Source of the DNA: Conidiobolus incongruus B7586
Taxonomy: Eukaryota; Entomophthoromycota; Entomophthoromycetes; Entomophthorales; Conidiobolaceae
Length of the DNA: 41,098 nt
Direction: 5' to 3'
Assembly (NCBI GenBank): GCA_000697335.1
Contig: JNEM01013795.1
Location: 1 to 41,098 of the forward strand
Positions 11,229 to 21,665 of the stretch are shown one piece after another; position 1 is the first letter of the stretch; each line of letters starts with the position of its first letter. Under the pieces are notes generated by a model. That model was not told where the DNA came from. It saw only the letters and a program-made list of their open reading frames with translations, and ran no database searches. Both the position numbers and the translations under genes were made by a program.

Positions 11229-12188
11229 ATGATTGGTCCTCAAATTCCAAATAAAAAAGATAAAGATGAAGACAGGGGTATGATAGGTCCTCAGATTCCT
11301 AATCCTGAAGTTGAGAATGATGATGAGATTGGACCAAAGATGCCTTCAACCGATGAAACTATAGGTCCTCAATTACCTTCATCTAAAAAGTCAACAGGAC
11401 CTGAATTACCTCCAACAAATGAATCGATAAATCCCCAATTACCTTTAAAACGACGTGTTATGGGCCCTAGTCTACCCGAAAGAGCTGTCGAAACTGAAAC
11501 AAACGCACCAAAGCGTCGCAGAGCACCCCAAGGCCCCAGCTTACCACCTCATTTAGCTCAGCATTCCGATGACGACAACGAGATAATCGGTCCTGTCATG
11601 CCATCTGAATCCGCATCTAACAATTCTTTAAACCACACATTAAATCTCATCGAACAACGCGCTCAAGGTGGCATATCCCAAAATGATGGAGTTCCCAAGC
11701 GTGAAGAATGGATGATGGTACCTCCAAAATCGCAACTCAGGGTAGACCCATTGAATATTAAGAGCAGACAATTCAACCAATCCACAAGAGTTGCCAACAA
11801 GAAGGATTTAGATAATTCTTCATGGACAGAGACCCCGCAGCAGAAGTACGATCGTCTCATTAAGGGCGAGACCAACGATTCCAGTTCAAAATACTCAGAT
11901 TGTGACGAAGGAGAAACCATATCCAAAGCGGAGCAGGAACGTCAGCAGCAGTTGGAGCAATTGGTCAGTGCCTACAACAAGGAGCATCGTGGCGCCAGTT
12001 TGATGGATGAGCACTTGTCTAAAAAGAGTAAGGGTAAAGACCAGAGTAATAATGAACGTAAACCTTTCGACCCCGAGAGAGATTTAAGTATGAGTCGCAC
12101 ATCTGGTAAAGATATGATCAAGAAAATGAAAGATATGGGTGGATTGAGTAGTCGTTTTCAGGGATCTAGCAGTGGCAAATATTTGTAA
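11229..12188 (+). CDS. GPALPP-motif protein (GPALPP1/DUF3752 family)
   Basis: Intronless 319-residue protein, acidic/polar and probably largely disordered. The first 125 residues carry nine degenerate copies of the family repeat: GPQIP twice, GPKMP, GPQLP, GPELP, NPQLP, GPSLP twice and GPVMP. KREEWMMVPP lies near residue 155, and the C-terminus has FDPERDLSMSR followed by a KKMKDMGGLSSRFQ tail, the conserved end of the family. A basic KRRR motif near 95 could be a nuclear signal. Known members are nuclear proteins of poorly defined role, proposed in connection with splicing or transcription. The start is the first ATG and already lies inside the first repeat. All conserved blocks are present. 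Confidence 0.88.
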   Translation: MIGPQIPNKKDKDEDRGMIGPQIPNPEVENDDEIGPKMPSTDETIGPQLPSSKKSTGPELPPTNESINPQLPLKRRVMGPSLPERAVETETNAPKRRRAPQGPSLPPHLAQHSDDDNEIIGPVMPSESASNNSLNHTLNLIEQRAQGGISQNDGVPKREEWMMVPPKSQLRVDPLNIKSRQFNQSTRVANKKDLDNSSWTETPQQKYDRLIKGETNDSSSKYSDCDEGETISKAEQERQQQLEQLVSAYNKEHRGASLMDEHLSKKSKGKDQSNNERKPFDPERDLSMSRTSGKDMIKKMKDMGGLSSRFQGSSSGKYL

Positions 12189-13070
12189 ATTTTAGATATT
12201 CAAACCCGGTTTATTCAACTTAGAATACCAATCCTATATTTAGCTGTAATATGATTATTTTTTACCATACATAAGGTTTCTTCCTATATTGAAATTAGAT
12301 TGAACTCTATTTCAAATATTTGAATGAATTTCGATTTATTATAATTTTATTAGTTGATATATCTTCTTAATTAGATAGAATTTGATTACAAATTGTCCTT
12401 TCAAACAAATCAACTAAGATTCTAATTCTATATCTTAATTACAAGTAAATAAAATAACTCATTCTAAAATATTTGATTAAAACCGAAATGTTTTTAAAAT
12501 AATTATCTATTCTATAGGCTTATGACAAAATTTTTATTTTTATACTCATGAATTCTATTGAGTAAAACCCATTTTAGAAAATTTAATCTTAGCAAAATAT
12601 TAAATACTACACTTTGATTTGATAATTTAACAATCAATATATTGAAAGAACAATCTAATTTAATCAATATTTTAATAATAATTCATTTACTATACAAGAC
12701 ATATTATTTCATTTTATATACCTCATAAAGTTGAAGACGTTGTAACTATTTGGAATATGGAAAAGTTGATATTAATACCTCAATTTTGAAATAAATTGAC
12801 AGTTATTCACTTTATAAGTACATTTTATTGTATCAATTGTAAAATGAAATACAACTATAAGTCTATTATTCAGGAATAGGTTATAGATAATCCAAAATGT
12901 TATAAATTTTATAATAATGTTAACGAGATTGAAAATAATTTGAAAACTAAGTTTAAAATTCTGTTGCAATTGTAATAATGAATCAGAAAAAGCTTATTAG
13001 AATTGATAATATGAAAAAGGGTAATCTTTTACTTCTGAAGCATATTGATCTATTATTCTTATAACCATCA
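12189..13070. other. AT-rich intergenic region
   Basis: I see no gene or RNA. A 65-codon open frame at 12772-12969 (-) is Ile/Phe/Asn-rich and looks like chance. Confidence 0.6.
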
Positions 13071-13379
13071 TTACCTAGATACTAATGATAGTATTTTTTT
13101 ACATTTGGCAGATTCTCCAGAATCACTAGTATAACAGTAAATTTTTGAGGGACATAAGTGGATCAAATAATCCTCATTACCATCATATTCCAAACATTTA
13201 TGACCATTGGAACGAATTTTAATAGCTTTTTTACATTCAACAGTATTGAAACCATTGCTAGTTTCAACAATATAATGCATCCCCGATCTAACATAAAATA
13301 ATAAATCAGATGATGAACCTGGAAATTGATAATGTTTAATTTTTATTAAAAAAATTATAGTAAGTTCAAAGAGTTTCAT
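13071..13379 (-). CDS. hypothetical small Cys-containing protein, possibly secreted
   Basis: A 102-codon frame with higher G+C than its surroundings. The first 13 residues are hydrophobic (MKLFELTIIFLIK), a weak signal peptide. The rest holds five Cys, in VECKK, HKCLEY, HLCPSK, IYCYTS and AKCKK, in a compact domain-like stretch. The sequence just before residue 21 ends in TTTCCAG, so the real gene could have an upstream exon spliced at that point, with the listed N-terminus being intronic. No family recognised. The composition (Cys, Gly, charged residues) argues against a chance AT-rich frame. Confidence 0.4.
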   Translation of the reverse strand: MKLFELTIIFLIKIKHYQFPGSSSDLLFYVRSGMHYIVETSNGFNTVECKKAIKIRSNGHKCLEYDGNEDYLIHLCPSKIYCYTSDSGESAKCKKILSLVSR

Positions 13380-14559
13380 TATTTAATAATCGAATTGATA
13401 TAGTTTAAAGTAGTCATTCTTCAATTATATATATTTATGTTTTCAAATTTTAAATTTTCGTTTAAGAAAATTTGAATGTAATTGAATCACTTAATCTTAT
13501 GAAATTCAATCAATTTTAGTGATTAATATATTACTGAGGATAAAATAGTTTTAGAACACTCACACTGGAACCTTAAATATTGTTCATAATGGATAAATTC
13601 AATTCAAAATTAATGACCTAAATTGTATTTAATAGAATAATGAATAAGTAGAGTAAATATTTCTATTCACCATTCGTTATTTTGTAATTATTAATTTGTC
13701 AATTGTATGTGATATGGTAAAATTAATAATATTATAGATATAACATAGATACATTTGTAGAAATAACATTGTAGATGATATGATTAAACTAGCACTATGA
13801 CTATATTCTTTTTATGTCTAATTATTTTGTAAAGTATTTATTAATTTCAATAGAATATGAATCATTTTATGAGTTTCAATTATTAATAGCAAATTTAGTG
13901 CCATATAAAAATGAATATCATTTATAAAACTAATAAATGCTTCTTATTATATTTTAGAGTATCTGAATATAAAAATTTAATCATTTATACTGATACTTCA
14001 ATAAAGTAGTAAGAAAACAAGCAAAACTTCTAACCTGAGCTTTAACAAAACTTACACCTTATACATCAGATTGGAGTTTTGCAATATGTCAATCGAGAGA
14101 AGAGTTTCAAAGTCTTAAAATTTTTCATCACATTTTTAACTCTCACTTAAATTTATTCAAATCCTTATGATTCCAACAGTATAACTTTCTTTTCAATTTG
14201 AATTGATATTATGTATTGTTTTAAAATCTATATTGTTGGTATTATTATTAAATATGGAGCAAGATTTTGGAAATTTATCCAATTTAATACTGTTTTCTCA
14301 GTCTTTAACTAAGTGATTATCATATCGAGATAATCTAACCAATAATAATTCAAAGTCAGTAATTTTTCATTAATTTATTAGTAAAAATTTTTATTAAAAA
14401 TCCATTAACAATAACAATAAAAAACACTATTTGAAGTATTTGGATTTATCTAATATCATAGGTATCATTTAATTAAATTATCTTATATATCCCATAATAA
14501 TCTCCCAATAATTAAATACATAAATTCCATTAAGTCATGATTATATCATTAAATTTAAA
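13380..14559. other. AT-rich intergenic region
   Basis: No gene, tRNA or distinctive structure recognised. Stops are dense in all frames. Confidence 0.6.
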
Positions 14560-15302
14560 ATGGCTCAACAACTACGCAAACTTTACTATAAATTTTTAAA
14601 AATCAACCTTCCATTCAGTTCCAAACGCTTTGTGGGTGAAGATTTAAGAGGAAATTTTTACTTTGAGGAACATTTTAGTGACGGTTACCCTAGGAGAACT
14701 GTTAAAATTTTGGATCCCAAGGTTGGTAACGATTTGTCCAGTTTGGCAAATGCGCCTATTCCTGGTAAATTTATTGCCAAATATTTTTGATATAGTTGCT
14801 AATTTGGTATCTAGTTCAGTGGACTTCTTGGTTAAGACATACTCGTAACCATCCCCCTACTTTAGAAGTAATCACAGATTATGTTATTTTATTTATTAAA
14901 TTATTAATTTCATTATATTTAGGAATTAATAAATGACGAAATACGTAAACAAAAAACTCTAGAAAATGTGAAACGATTAGAATTAGAATATCAACAAGTA
15001 AAACATTTATTAACATATTATATATTGATAGATATTAATTGATAACTTAGGAGAGGCAAAAATTATTAGAATCGGGTAAAGTTCAAGAAACTCCAAAAGA
15101 AACCAAATCAAGTAATTACAATATTTGTATTTCATAATATTTTTACTAATATATAAACTTTATTAGGTCCGAAATCTCAGTTACCACCAAAAGCTAAACC
15201 AGGTAATATTATATTTATTGATAATCAAAATATAATATTAATTATTATTTTTTAGACGAATTTGAACCTGAAAGTTGGAATCCAATTGCTAAAGAAAAAT
15301 AA
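14560..15302 (+). CDS. mitochondrial complex I assembly factor, NDUFAF2/mimitin-like (B17.2L family)
   Basis: Six exons assembled by hand: 14560-14764, 14815-14867, 14923-14997, 15051-15111, 15167-15202 and 15256-15302. Introns are 50, 55, 53, 55 and 53 nt with GTAA donors, and phases agree throughout, giving 158 residues. Family marks: KRFVGEDLRGNFYFEE and YPRRTVKI near the start, VQWTSWLRHTRNHPPT followed by a charged helix in the centre, and a C-terminus of DEFEPESWNP. The SW-NP ending fits the assembly factor NDUFAF2 better than the structural subunit NDUFA12. It assists late complex I assembly in the inner mitochondrial membrane. Its presence implies a proton-pumping NADH dehydrogenase. 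Convergent with ATG29, 313 bp apart. Confidence 0.85.
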
Positions 15303-15615
15303 CAACAAATATTTAATAAATTTATTTAATTTTATAAAATAAGGGTATAGGGGATTGGATGATATTTATTGGGTTTTTTAAGGTAATTAAGGTTTTAACA
15401 AATTTAATAAATATTCTTATAATGATGCTAAACAAAAGAGTATCTATTATTGAGTTATCCTTCATTATTACAATAGCTTTTAATTGAACAAATTAATAAT
15501 TTATTCGAAGCTTAAAATACAATTATAAAAATTAAAATTAATAAAAATTACTCTTTCTAAATATTGAACTAAAATTGATGTTAGTAAGTTAAATGATTGA
15601 TTATATAGTAAATTA
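15303..15615. other. convergent 3' intergenic region
   Basis: A/T-rich spacer holding the 3' ends of the complex I assembly factor and ATG29. No distinct terminator or RNA seen. Confidence 0.5.
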
Positions 15616-16651
15616 CTATTTGTTGAACTTGGATAGGAAGGCATCTTCTAGCTGAGATTGGGTTACTGATTCATCTGTTAAAGTGTTAATTCTATTATAA
15701 ATAGTGAATTATTAATGTATTGTTACCTGACAAATCGGAATATGGTGACCCTATTGAATTCTCATCATGCTCTAAAAAATTAAAAATTTATCAATAAATC
15801 CAATTAAATACATATATTAAAAACATACCTTGACTATTATCCATTTCACTGCTTTCCACATTCAATTCCAAATTGGTACCCTTAACCCTAAAACTATTGT
15901 GACGATCCTCAAATCCTAAGGCATTCATATCTGAGGACATATGGAGTTTCATCTTGGCAAGTTCTTCACTTAGTTTGTGACTTAGATCTGGTTCAGATAC
16001 ATTCCCAAGCTTGGAATTCAATTCTCGCGATCTAGTCATTGGTGAACTCAAAGGAGTGACGAATGGTGTACTACGTTGGGTTTCTGGATTGAGATGAGCT
16101 TCTAAAAAGCAAATACATTAAAACCAATAATTTCACAATAATATATTCAAAATGTTTTACCATCTACCAACTTAGTCTGCAACTGATTTAAATTCATTAC
16201 CAGTTCTTCCTTCGTATCACTCTCATTATTATTGTTATTATTATCCACATTGTCACCACTTTGATTATTCTTGGGATTCCACTGATTTCTCAACTTCAAT
16301 AGTTGAGCTTCGTATAAAAACGATGCAAATTTAATTAAATATGGAGCTGGTATTTCTAATTCGGAACTTAAATAATTCCCTATTGTGATATTAGTAATAT
16401 GTAAAATATTGTATACTACTGTTATTACAATCGATGTTGCGTCCCTTATTTCTATTTAAATACTCCCATAGCAGTTGCTCTTTGGTCTCGTTCCAAAGGG
16501 TCTAAAAGTCAAATTAATAATAATAACTCAAATTATATAGATGAATTACACAGGGCGGCTCCACAAAATTTTCAGGCCTCCTAATTGGCATTTTAATTAT
16601 GACATATAGAGGTTGGTCTGTATTAGTTGTGATTTGATTGTAGTCGTCCAT
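15616..16651 (-). CDS. ATG29: autophagy protein Atg29
   Basis: Six exons on the minus strand: 16651-16550, 16501-16429, 16379-16161, 16101-15829, 15771-15727 and 15674-15616; introns 48, 49, 59, 57 and 52 nt; 256 residues. The N-terminal Atg29 domain (about 15-80) reads PLYVIIKMPIRRPENFVEPP, then WNETKEQLLWEYL, NIDWN, and PAPYLIKFASFLYEAQL, matching the conserved VxIKxxxxRPxxFxxPP...WxxxKxxxLW...IDW pattern. The rest is polar, with an Asn-rich run (about 119-125) and a Ser-rich tail, as in yeast Atg29. Atg29 joins Atg17 and Atg31 in the scaffold that starts autophagosome formation at the pre-autophagosomal structure. The family is characteristic of fungi, so this gene supports a fungal source. 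The exon ends at GAT T|GG recreate the invariant Trp of IDW, a good check on the splice model. Confidence 0.87.
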
Positions 16652-17140
16652 ATTGGTTTTTTATTTTCAGTTATTATTAATTGTTGAATTGGGGACGGCG
16701 TAAATTTGGGAGCTAATAATGAAAATTAGCTGGAAATTTAATTTGTGGGTTAACTTGGAATTATGGTCAGATTTTTGAGATTATTTTGTTGATCGACTTT
16801 AAAAATATTTGGAGATGAATACAATAAGAATTGAAGAATTATTAGTGATATTGCAGAGGGAGTATTCTAATAATTAGTATAAAATTGATAATGACATAAT
16901 GGGAAGTTCAAAATAATATTAAAATTAGTTTAAAATTTATAATATATGAAATATGAAATGCTAGAATTTGAAAAAATTATAAATATCATATTTGAAAAGT
17001 GAAAAATATAAATATGAATAAATCAAAAGAGTAAATATAGAATTGTAAAAAGTTGTTCAAATGATTAATAATTTAATATTGAAAATATATTAAACATAAA
17101 CTATACCATACAAAATTTAATATTTGACAAAGCAATTAAT
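16652..17140. other. intergenic region between ATG29 and tRNA-Phe
   Basis: ATG29 upstream region. No gene recognised. Confidence 0.5.
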
Positions 17141-17147
17141 GCTGCTT

Positions 17148-17190
<43 letters not shown>

Positions 17191-17213
17191 GTGTTCAATC
17201 CACGGTGGTGGCA
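17141..17213 (+). tRNA. tRNA-Phe (GAA)
   Basis: A 73-nt cloverleaf without intron or encoded CCA. D stem GCTC/GAGC; anticodon stem TCAGA/TCTGA around loop CTGAAGA, with anticodon GAA; T stem CCGTG/CACGG with loop TTCAATC; discriminator A. Box A (TAGCTCAGTTGG) and box B (GTTCAATCC) are good, and a T-run follows at about 17237. The acceptor stem is weak: GCTGCTT against TGGTGGC gives three G-T wobbles and a T-T mismatch at 7:66. Confidence 0.93.
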
Positions 17214-18318
17214 ATGAAAAATGAATTGTTTATTTAATTTTTTAGATTTAATTATGTTAAATGTTGAAATTGATATTAAAATACTTGAACTATATTTTCT
17301 TCATATTATTTTTAGTTAAATGATTTCATATTCATGTTAAATTTTTCACTTAATTCATAATATTGATTTTTTAAATTCAATAAATCAATTTTAAAAATTA
17401 ATATAAATATTAAGATTCTTTTGATATCTTTTATAATATATAGTATTAACATATTTACATTCTTTATACTATTTTTTTTCTCTTATTGAATTTTTCAAAT
17501 TAATATTTTCGAAATATTCGCACATTAATAATAATAACCAGATTAAATTCACTTTTTGGCATTATAAAATCGAAAAAAGCTACAATTTTGAAGATATATA
17601 ATAGATATAATATCGGTTTTTCCTGTTTCTAGGAAACAATCGAGGTATATAATCCATAGTTATACCAAAATGAATTTGCAATAGAAAAATTGGTTGAATC
17701 GCTCATTCTCTTAACCTCGGCCCATTTTGCACACATCCTATATTTATAATTTTTTGCATTAGCAATCATTTTGTTTTTACTTAACAAATTATACTTTTAG
17801 GGATAAATATCGATTGCTATTAATGTATAACAAAAAAAATTATTAGTTATATGTTGATTGGCTATAATGAATAGTTAATTGAAAATCTATACTATTCTAT
17901 TGTTTTCAATGATTTTTCTATTTAATCAATATGAAAAAAAGAAATATATTTCAATATTTGCAATGTCTCATTAAAAATTAATTTCAAGGATCAACCATGA
18001 TTTCATGTCACCCATAACTTGAAAAAAGAAATAAAATGAATATAAATATTCCATACTCCACAACTAAAAAATAAATTGACAAAAATATTAAATCAAAAAA
18101 AATATTACAAACTTGATCTTTATTATTATTAAACCTTATAAACGTATATTTTGATTCAATTATAATTTTTTGTATATATTTTTGTTTTCACATCTTGGTT
18201 AAAACAAAAATCGAATTTCTAATTTAATTTACTTAACATACTTTCAAATAGTATATTATATTAATAGAGATAGAATTTTTAAAAACATAAAATATTAGAT
18301 ATAAAAATTAAAAAAGAT
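17214..18318. other. intergenic region upstream of NMA111
   Basis: Mostly A/T. A modest G+C island at about 17610-17740 includes a small hairpin (TTTCCT 17619-17624 with AGGAAA 17631-17636). No known RNA family was recognised in it. Confidence 0.5.
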
Positions 18319-21300
18319 ATGTCGCAACAAACTACCAACGCCGTCAGAATTAGTGAAAGTAATAATGGAAGAGTAGATTCCCCAGTTTGTCAATCCCAAG
18401 AATTACCTACTACCGATCCCGAGTTTCGTCAACAGTTGAAACGACCTAGAACCCATACAAATGATGATATGAATGGTGTTTTAAGCAATAGTGTGATTTC
18501 TGACTTGCCTCAGTGGCAGAAAGTGCTGGAGAAGGCTATTACCGCAATCGTCAGTATTCGTTTTTGTCAGGTAATGGCTTTTGATACAGAAGGTAATAAT
18601 CTATTTAAATATTTTTTGGATTAATTTTAAACTTGGATTTTAGGTCCTTGCTCTTCTGAAGGTACTGGTTTTATTGTGGATGCTGAAAATGGTTTGATTT
18701 TGACTAATCGTCACATCGTTTGTTCTGGTCCTTTCGTTGGAGAAGCTATTGCTCACGATCACGAAGAATTTGAAGTATATCCAGTTTACAGGTATTTCAT
18801 TTGACGTATTTTTAATATCATTTATTAAATTTATTATTCTGATTTAGAGATCCAATCCACGATTTTGGGTAAATGATCAATTGACAATAGCGACAATTGC
18901 AGTGAGCTAATATTTGATTTAGATTTTTAAAATTCAATCCCAAAGATATCAAATACATGGATATTCACCAAATTGATTTACGTCCGGATTTGGCTAAAGT
19001 TGGTATTGATATTCGCGTTGTGGGTAACGACGCTGGTGAAAAGTTGTCTATTTTAGCTGGTTCTATCTCCCGTATCAACCGTAATGCTCCTCACTATGGT
19101 GAGCTAACATATAACGATTTCAATACTTTTTATCTACAAGCTGCTTCCAGTACGAGCGGCGGTAGCTCGGGAAGTCCTGTTCTAAATATTGATGGTCACG
19201 CCGTTGCTTTACAAGCTGGTGGTCGTACTGAAGCCGCTACAGATTTCTTCTTGCCTTTGGATCGTGTTAAGAGGGCTTTAAACTACGTTCGACAAGGTCT
19301 CACAGTTCCCAGAGGAACACTTCAAACTCGCTTTATTCATCGTCCCTTCGACGAAGCTAGAAGATTGGGTCTCAGTGCAGAATACGAAGACAAGATTAGA
19401 AACGCTTTCCCTGACGAAATTGGTACCCTTGTGGCTGAACAAGTATTGCCAAAAGGACCTGCTGATGGTTTGATCAGAGAAAGTGATATTTTAATTTCCA
19501 TTAATGGTAAATTGGTTACAAAATTTGTAGATCTTGAAGAAGTTTTAGATAGTTCTATTGGTGAATTTATTCAACTTGTAGTCGATCGTGGTGGTAAATC
19601 TCATACTGTTGATATTAAGGTTCAGGACCTTCACTTAATTACACCTAATCGTCTTTTGGAAGTTGGAGGTGCTAATTTGAATGATCTATCTTATCAACTT
19701 GCATGTCATTATGGCCAACCTGTCGAAGGTGTATATGTCAGCTCGCCATCTGGTATTTTCAAATTAGGCAATAGTGGAATGGGTGCCATTATTACCTCAG
19801 TAGACGACCACCCTACACCCAATCTGGACACCTTCATTGAAGTGATGAAATCCATTCCAGACTGCAAACGCTTTCCTGTAGTCTACCACTCCATTGCCGA
19901 TGTGCACACTACTGATTGGATTCTTACTGTCATGGATCGCCACTGGTTCAGCATGACTTTATACACCCGAAACGATACCACAGGTATTTGGGACTCTAGC
20001 AAAGTGGGCGAATATGTAGAGCCACTTCCCTTAGTCCCTAAAACTGCTTCATTTGTGGATATCGAAACTCATTCAGTACCTGCTCAAGTTCTTAAATACA
20101 GTGTTGTTCGCATTTCATTCTTTACACCAGTCAAGATTGACGGTTTCCCTCGCAGTCGCACCAGAGGCGGAGGTGTTATTTTAGATGCTGAAAAAGGTTT
20201 AGTCGTAACCAGTCGCAATGTAATTCCCTTCGACATTGGTGATATTTCTATTACCTTTGCAGAATCTATTGTCATTCCTGGTAAAGTTGAATTCCTTCAC
20301 CCTTCCTACAATTTCGCCATTTTGTCATATGATCCTAAATTGATTGGCCAAACTCCAGTCAAGACTCCTAAAATCAGTTCGACGCGCTTATCCCAAGGAA
20401 ATTCAGTATATCTGGTGGGTTTTAACCAGAATTTCAGAGTGTTTGCTACTAAGACTGTCGTTTCTGATATCACTAATGTAACTATTCCTGAAGATTCAAC
20501 TCCCAGATTCCGTAGTATCAATTTGGATACTATTACCTTAGACACCCATTAGCTCACTCATCCTCCACCGGTATTCTTTCTGACGAAGAAGGCAACATTC
20601 AAGGTTTGTGGTTAACTTTTCTCGGAGAGAAATCTAACAACCATTATGACAACGAGTACCATATGGGTATCCATATTCACACAGTACTCCCCGCCCTCAA
20701 ATCTTTGCAAGAAGGCAAATTCCCCCTACTTTACAGTTTGAATGTTGAATTGTCATTTGTTAATCTTGTTCAAGCACGTCACCTTGAACTTCCTGAAGAA
20801 TGGATTTCTCGCATCGAAAATACGGGCGCTACCGAAAGAGTCGTTTATCAAGTTCGACGCACTGAAGCTGGATCCCAATCGTCCCAAGTGTTGCAAACTC
20901 TCGATCTCATCTTGACTCTCAACGGCAAGATCTTATCCAAAATGTCTGATCTTGACGAATTGAGTCACCTTCCAGAATTGGATATCACTGTTCTTAGAGG
21001 AAAGAAGATTCTTGATTTGAAAGTTAAGCAAGATCTCGTCGAAGGCAATGGCACCGATCGAGTGGTCATCTGGGCTGGTACCACCATTCAAGCACCCCAC
21101 AAAGCTGTACTCCAACAGAGTATCACTTTACCAAGTCGCGTCTACATCTCAGGAAGATCCACAGGCGGTCCTGGCTACCATTACGGATTGGTAAATATAA
21201 TATTATTTATTTACTCATTTATTTATTAATCTAAAATTTAGGATGTAACAATGTGGATTACTCACATCAACGATTTACCCACACCCGATTTGGATGCATT

Positions 21301-21548
21301 TGTCCAAGCTATCAAAGATCTCCCCGATAATACTTACGTCCGCGTCCGAATTATGAGTTTCGATGGAATTCCCGGAGTATTTAGCGTGAAGACCAATTAT
21401 CACTACTGGTAAGTTATTCTTCTAAATATTGTTAAATTTTGATATTAACTCTGAAGATTTTAGGCCTACAACCGAGTTGGTTAAAGATCCCACGGAACGT
21501 TTTGGATGGAAGAAAAATCGATTAAACGGAACTGCTATGGAAGAATAA
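18319..21548 (+). CDS. NMA111: nuclear HtrA-type serine protease Nma111 (tandem protease-PDZ), with one apparent frame break
   Basis: Seven exons: 18319-18592, 18644-18791, 18848-18868, 18923-21190, 21242-21408 and 21464-21548 make up the gene, the fourth block being interrupted by a frame change near 20547-20549. Length is about 987 residues against 997 in yeast. The N-terminus has KRPR, a likely nuclear signal. The first protease unit has [15 protein letters not shown] (catalytic His), DFGFLKF (Asp) and TSGGSSGSP (Ser), followed by PDZ repeats. The second protease-like half lacks the triad, as is normal in the family. Nma111 degrades the apoptosis inhibitor Bir1 and responds to heat stress in yeast. 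Around 20541 the frame passes from LDTITLDT to [13 protein letters not shown], consistent with exactly one missing base; see findings. (The small 18848-18868 exon encodes part of DPIHDFG.). Confidence 0.92.
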
Positions 21549-21665
21549 TCCAACAATACTATTATTATCATATTTATAATCATCCAACAAATAACCAATA
21601 CTATATATTGATCTTTATCGATTAAAATAAAAATAAAAATTCTGTGGTTTTGATAAATAATTGAT
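21549..21665. other. 117-bp convergent spacer
   Basis: Lies between the NMA111 stop and the MSS1 stop; both transcripts must end here or overlap. Confidence 0.6.

Noticed and set aside
17580-17770. RNase P, U6 or SRP RNA in the island before NMA111
   Set aside because: None of the conserved core motifs of these RNAs are present on either strand.
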